Shown: positions 62,691-64,000 of the stretch, piece after piece
Position numbering within the stretch: the stretch's first letter is position 1
How the letters are laid out: each line of letters opens with the position of its first letter
DNA from: Lacticaseibacillus baoqingensis
GTDB lineage: Bacteria; Bacillota; Bacilli; Lactobacillales; Lactobacillaceae
Reading direction: 5' to 3'
DNA: 64,000 bases
Assembly: GCF_003946165.1 (NCBI RefSeq)
Contig: NZ_RHOI01000010.1
Coordinates: 35,738-99,737 of the forward strand
The notes under the pieces: model-generated
Database searches by the model: none
Told to the model about the DNA's origin: nothing
What the model saw: the letters and a program-made list of their open reading frames with translations, nothing else
Position numbers and translations under genes: made by a program

Positions 62691-63771
62691 CTAGTGTGCC
62701 AGATCGGTGGCACCCTCTTGGGTGTCTGTAGCATTTTTGGCATCTTCTTTAGCTTCGTCTGCATGCAATTCCTGAACCGTATGGATCGGGAAGTTCTTGA
62801 AGACGATCGCGCCAAGATAGCCGAAGATCGTGCTTGCAACCAGGATCAACAAGACGGCCATGATGACCTTCATTGGATCGTTGAAGCCGAATGCCACGAT
62901 CAAACCAGCCCATGGCGTTGCCATCCCGGTAACGTTGATCACCAAGCCGAAGAGCGTCACGATGATCCCGTTGACCGCTCCGGCGACTAAGTTGACCCCG
63001 AAAATCGGGATCGGGTTGGCTGCGATGATGTCGATTTGAGTCAGTGGTTCAAATGGTGACAGCGATCGTGGTCGCATTGTCACCAAACTTCATCTTACGG
63101 AAGAAGGTGAAGTTCAAGAAGGAGTTACCGGTACAACATAATGCACCGATGGCCATTGGGATCCCAGTCAAGCCAATCAAACTGGTCAAGACCATAGAGC
63201 TCAATGGCGTCATTCCGACTAGTGGAATGATCCCGCCTAAGATTGCCCCCATGACGATCGGACTGGTTACGGCGGCGGTCGTGATCGCACTGCCGATGAC
63301 GTGTAAGATCATCATGACCACTGGGGTGATCAAGCCAGCAATGGCATTGACCAACATTGGGCCGACCAAGACCACGACGATCAAATCAAGTCCGCCAGTG
63401 ACCTTCTTTTCGATCCATTTGATCAAGAAGCTGACTAAGTATGCTGCAATGAAGGCCGGTAATAGCTTGACCTTCAACAGGGAAACACCGAGTAAAACAC
63501 TGAAGACAGGGCTGATCCCAAATGATAATGGAACCAGTGTGCCGGCGGCCAAGCCACCCAGGTTACCCATGATATCCCCAATTTGTTGTGCGAATTGGAC
63601 GTGGAACACGCCGCCGATCGCGTAACTCAGAAAGGCCTGTGGTAAAAATGTTGCACATGCCGCGCCAGATAATGCGCTGACGGCTTTTTTACCGTGCGGG
63701 GCCTTGAATGTAAATAATGTCATTACCGCGATCACGGCGGCCAACATCAGGACGCCTAATACGATTTGCAT
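62691..63771 (-). pseudogene. PTS IIC-type (PfoR-like) transporter, split by a one-base frameshift
   Basis: Two overlapping minus-strand frames together make one IIC-type membrane protein of about 360 residues of the family commonly found beside sdaAB. The N-terminal frame (start 63771, GGAGGAGGC upstream) runs through CTGNSFLNFTFFRKMKFG to TTIAVTI and hits TGA. The second frame continues with EPLTQIDIIAANPIPIFG. The join needs removal of one base in the AAA at 63051-63053 (ATTTGAA to ATTGAA on the coding strand). The rest is intact, so this is a recent mutation, a sequencing error or a slippery-site event. It probably served as the serine or related substrate importer of the operon. Confidence 0.85.
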
Positions 63772-63930
63772 GATAATGCCTCCTCCAACGAAGTATATTT
63801 GATTTGCAGTGTGTCGCTGCTGGGTGCCGGTCACCACGTGAAATTTATAACATGCCTAGAAGCCGCTTACATTGATATTCGGTGAGTCATTTTAGGCAAG
63901 CGCCACCGTCTGCTCATGAAAACGGGTCTA
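63772..63930 (-). promoter_or_regulatory. Leader of the serine dehydratase operon with a cre-like site
   Basis: On the minus strand TGTAAGCGGCTTCT (63871-63858) matches the CcpA consensus at 12 of 14 positions and a TTATAA (-10-like) lies at 63850-63845. No clear -35. No ORF in this stretch. Confidence 0.4.
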
Positions 63931-63933
63931 GAA

Positions 63934-63980
63934 TTTTTGGTGTTGGTAGTAATCAACACTGGAGATGCTAGACCCTTTTT
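63934..63980 (+). other. Hairpin with T run at the window edge
   Basis: GGGTCTAG / CTAGACCC outer arms with an inner GTGTTG / CAACAC stem, then TTTTT. It may be the terminator of a gene outside the window or the end region of an insertion sequence; the window stops too early to tell. Confidence 0.45.
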
Positions 63981-64000
63981 AGATAACAAAAAGACACCTG

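Overview
The window comes from a low-GC Gram-positive of the family Lactobacillaceae, here with fairly balanced base composition. The evidence is the gene set (HtrA, RlmH, lactose/cellobiose-type PTS parts, 6-phospho-beta-glucosidases, Dyp peroxidase, OatA-like acyltransferase, MucBP and LPxTG surface proteins, SdaA/SdaB), strong AGGAGG ribosome binding sites, and CcpA (cre), HrcA (CIRCE) and PerR-like sites. The genus cannot be fixed from sequence alone; Schleiferilactobacillus or Lacticaseibacillus would fit. No rRNA, tRNA, CRISPR array or intact transposase was seen.

Layout. 1-1.05 kb: 3' end of htrA. 1.05-1.65 kb: a gene-free stretch packed with DnaA boxes. 1.65-2.7 kb: a small Fe-S-type protein and a CIRCE-controlled hsp20. 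3.1-7.0 kb: a four-gene oligopeptide/dipeptide ABC transporter without a binding protein. 7.0-7.3 kb: two apparent convergent small RNAs. 7.4-10.2 kb: MerR regulator divergent from an MFS pump and a DUF4811 protein. 10.2-11.8 kb: a lipoprotein and an Ala-rich anchored protein. 11.9-16.7 kb: beta-glucoside utilisation (two GH1 enzymes, GntR regulator, PTS IIB and IIA; no IIC). 16.7-20.0 kb: glpK, a YxeA-like protein and an anion permease. 20.1 kb: rlmH, about 19 kb from htrA although the two are commonly neighbours in lactobacilli.

20.6-26.5 kb is accessory DNA. The 3' end of rlmH carries a site very like the staphylococcal SCC attachment site. An 18/19 copy in the same orientation lies 3.3 kb downstream, bracketing an AT-rich TetR/MFS/DUF4811 cassette that parallels the one at 7.4-10.2 kb. 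A weaker third copy follows a type I toxin-antitoxin module with a holin-like toxin. Two XRE regulators and an orphan bacteriocin-immunity-like protein come next. No ccr recombinase is present in the window.

26.9-37.4 kb: a CyuA/UPF0597 protein, then cell-surface functions: an LPxTG protein with LamG, metallophosphoesterase and discoidin-like regions, a MORN protein overlapping an OatA-like acyltransferase, an SDR, and a LysM protein with an acidic Ser-Asp repeat. 37.6-43.5 kb: an amidohydrolase, an EamA transporter, TerC (apparently with an ATC start), Dyp peroxidase and an amino acid permease. 43.7-47.2 kb: a KxYKxGKxW/lectin/MucBP adhesin. 47.3-52.0 kb: homocysteine methyltransferase divergent from a permease, a MATE pump and a CmpB-like membrane protein. 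52.2-55.7 kb: a lipoprotein, a divergent SdaB-like protein, a GNAT enzyme and a membrane transporter. The transporter is divergent from an M20 dipeptidase and three tandem amidohydrolases (56.0-60.9 kb), with a palindromic operator between the -35 and -10 of that promoter. 61.1-63.8 kb: the L-serine dehydratase operon, whose upstream IIC-type transporter is split by a one-base frameshift.

A recurring palindromic element, often acting as a terminator, occurs at least six times between genes.
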